Source: Rhizorhabdus sp. (GTDB taxonomy: Bacteria; Pseudomonadota; Alphaproteobacteria; Sphingomonadales; Sphingomonadaceae). Taken from it: a DNA stretch of 7,863 nt. The stretch is from positions 1 to 7,863 of the forward strand of contig SCUQ01000397.1 of assembly GCA_004297635.1 (NCBI GenBank), read 5' to 3'. This document shows, in pieces, positions 7,708 to 7,863 of the stretch. Below the pieces are notes generated by a model that was not told the origin of the DNA, made no database searches, and saw nothing but the letters and a program-made list of their open reading frames with translations. Position 1 is the first letter of the stretch. Each line of letters starts with the position of its first letter. Both the position numbers and the translations under genes were made by a program.

Positions 7708-7863
7708 TCAGCCGCAGCGGAGGCTCAGGACGATACCGCCATCGTCGGTCTCGATATTCAGTCGATCCGGGCGGAAATCCATGGTCACGGCCTGATTCGG
7801 GCGGATGACCCGCACCGCCCTGGCGCGGGCCGCAGCACGGGCTTCTTCCGCGATCGCATCTCC
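7708..7863 (-). CDS. I78-family peptidase inhibitor-like protein, C-terminal part, truncated by window edge
   Basis: The minus-strand frame is open from the right edge to a TGA at 7708-7710, giving 51 C-terminal residues. The sequence runs from a charged Ala/Arg helix (EEARAAARARAVRVI) into RPNQAVTMDFRPDRLNIETD and ends LRCG. This matches the family pattern RxxxPxxxVTxDxRxxRLNIxxD...CG of small secreted I78 inhibitors of serine peptidases (potato inhibitor I-like fold). In that family the last Cys usually pairs with an N-terminal Cys, which lies outside the window together with the signal peptide. It reads toward parE on the same strand, 59 bases upstream of the parE start. A weak GGGG/CCCC stem followed by TTCCCTTTT lies between them. 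Only the C-terminus is seen, so the family call is good and the function is inferred. Confidence 0.75.
   Translation of the reverse strand, partial: GDAIAEEARAAARARAVRVIRPNQAVTMDFRPDRLNIETDDGGIVLSLRCG

Overview
The window looks like chromosomal DNA from an alphaproteobacterium, most probably a sphingomonad (Sphingomonas or a close relative). The GC content is high, coding is dense, and every recognisable protein has an alphaproteobacterial character. The most telling is a CcrM-type GANTC adenine methyltransferase of the Caulobacter/rhizobial cell-cycle type. I see no insertion sequence, phage gene, CRISPR array, tRNA or rRNA. Genus is inferred from protein style, not from a database match.

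Layout, left to right. (1) The 3' end of egtD (ergothioneine biosynthesis) on +, running off the left edge. (2) rnhB (ribonuclease HII) on +. (3) A short exported or membrane-anchored four-cysteine protein of unknown function on -, convergent with rnhB and overlapping its last 72 bases. (4) A 247-base divergent intergenic region packed with GANTC sites. (5) ccrM on +. (6) After a 104-base gap, an exported HEXXH protein with a TPR-like C-terminal half. (7) folP (dihydropteroate synthase), overlapping the previous stop codon by ATGA and carrying a long N-terminal extension. (8) Convergent with folP, parE (topoisomerase IV subunit B) on -. (9) Upstream of parE on the same strand, the 3' end of a gene resembling I78-family peptidase inhibitors, running off the right edge.

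Most genes are housekeeping: RNA removal from DNA, DNA methylation, folate synthesis and chromosome decatenation. They share a neighbourhood rather than one pathway. An rnhB-ccrM neighbourhood is known from Caulobacter. Here a reverse-oriented small gene sits between the two, so ccrM needs its own promoter.

The most notable signal is in that promoter region. Nine GANTC sites, the target of the enzyme encoded immediately downstream, lie within 208 bases (1515-1722). About one would be expected by chance at this GC content. This suggests a methylation-sensed autoregulatory region, with more sites than the few described upstream of Caulobacter ccrM. I found no convincing wholly new multi-gene system; the less explained items are the four-Cys protein, the HEXXH protein coupled to folP and the FolP N-terminal extension.
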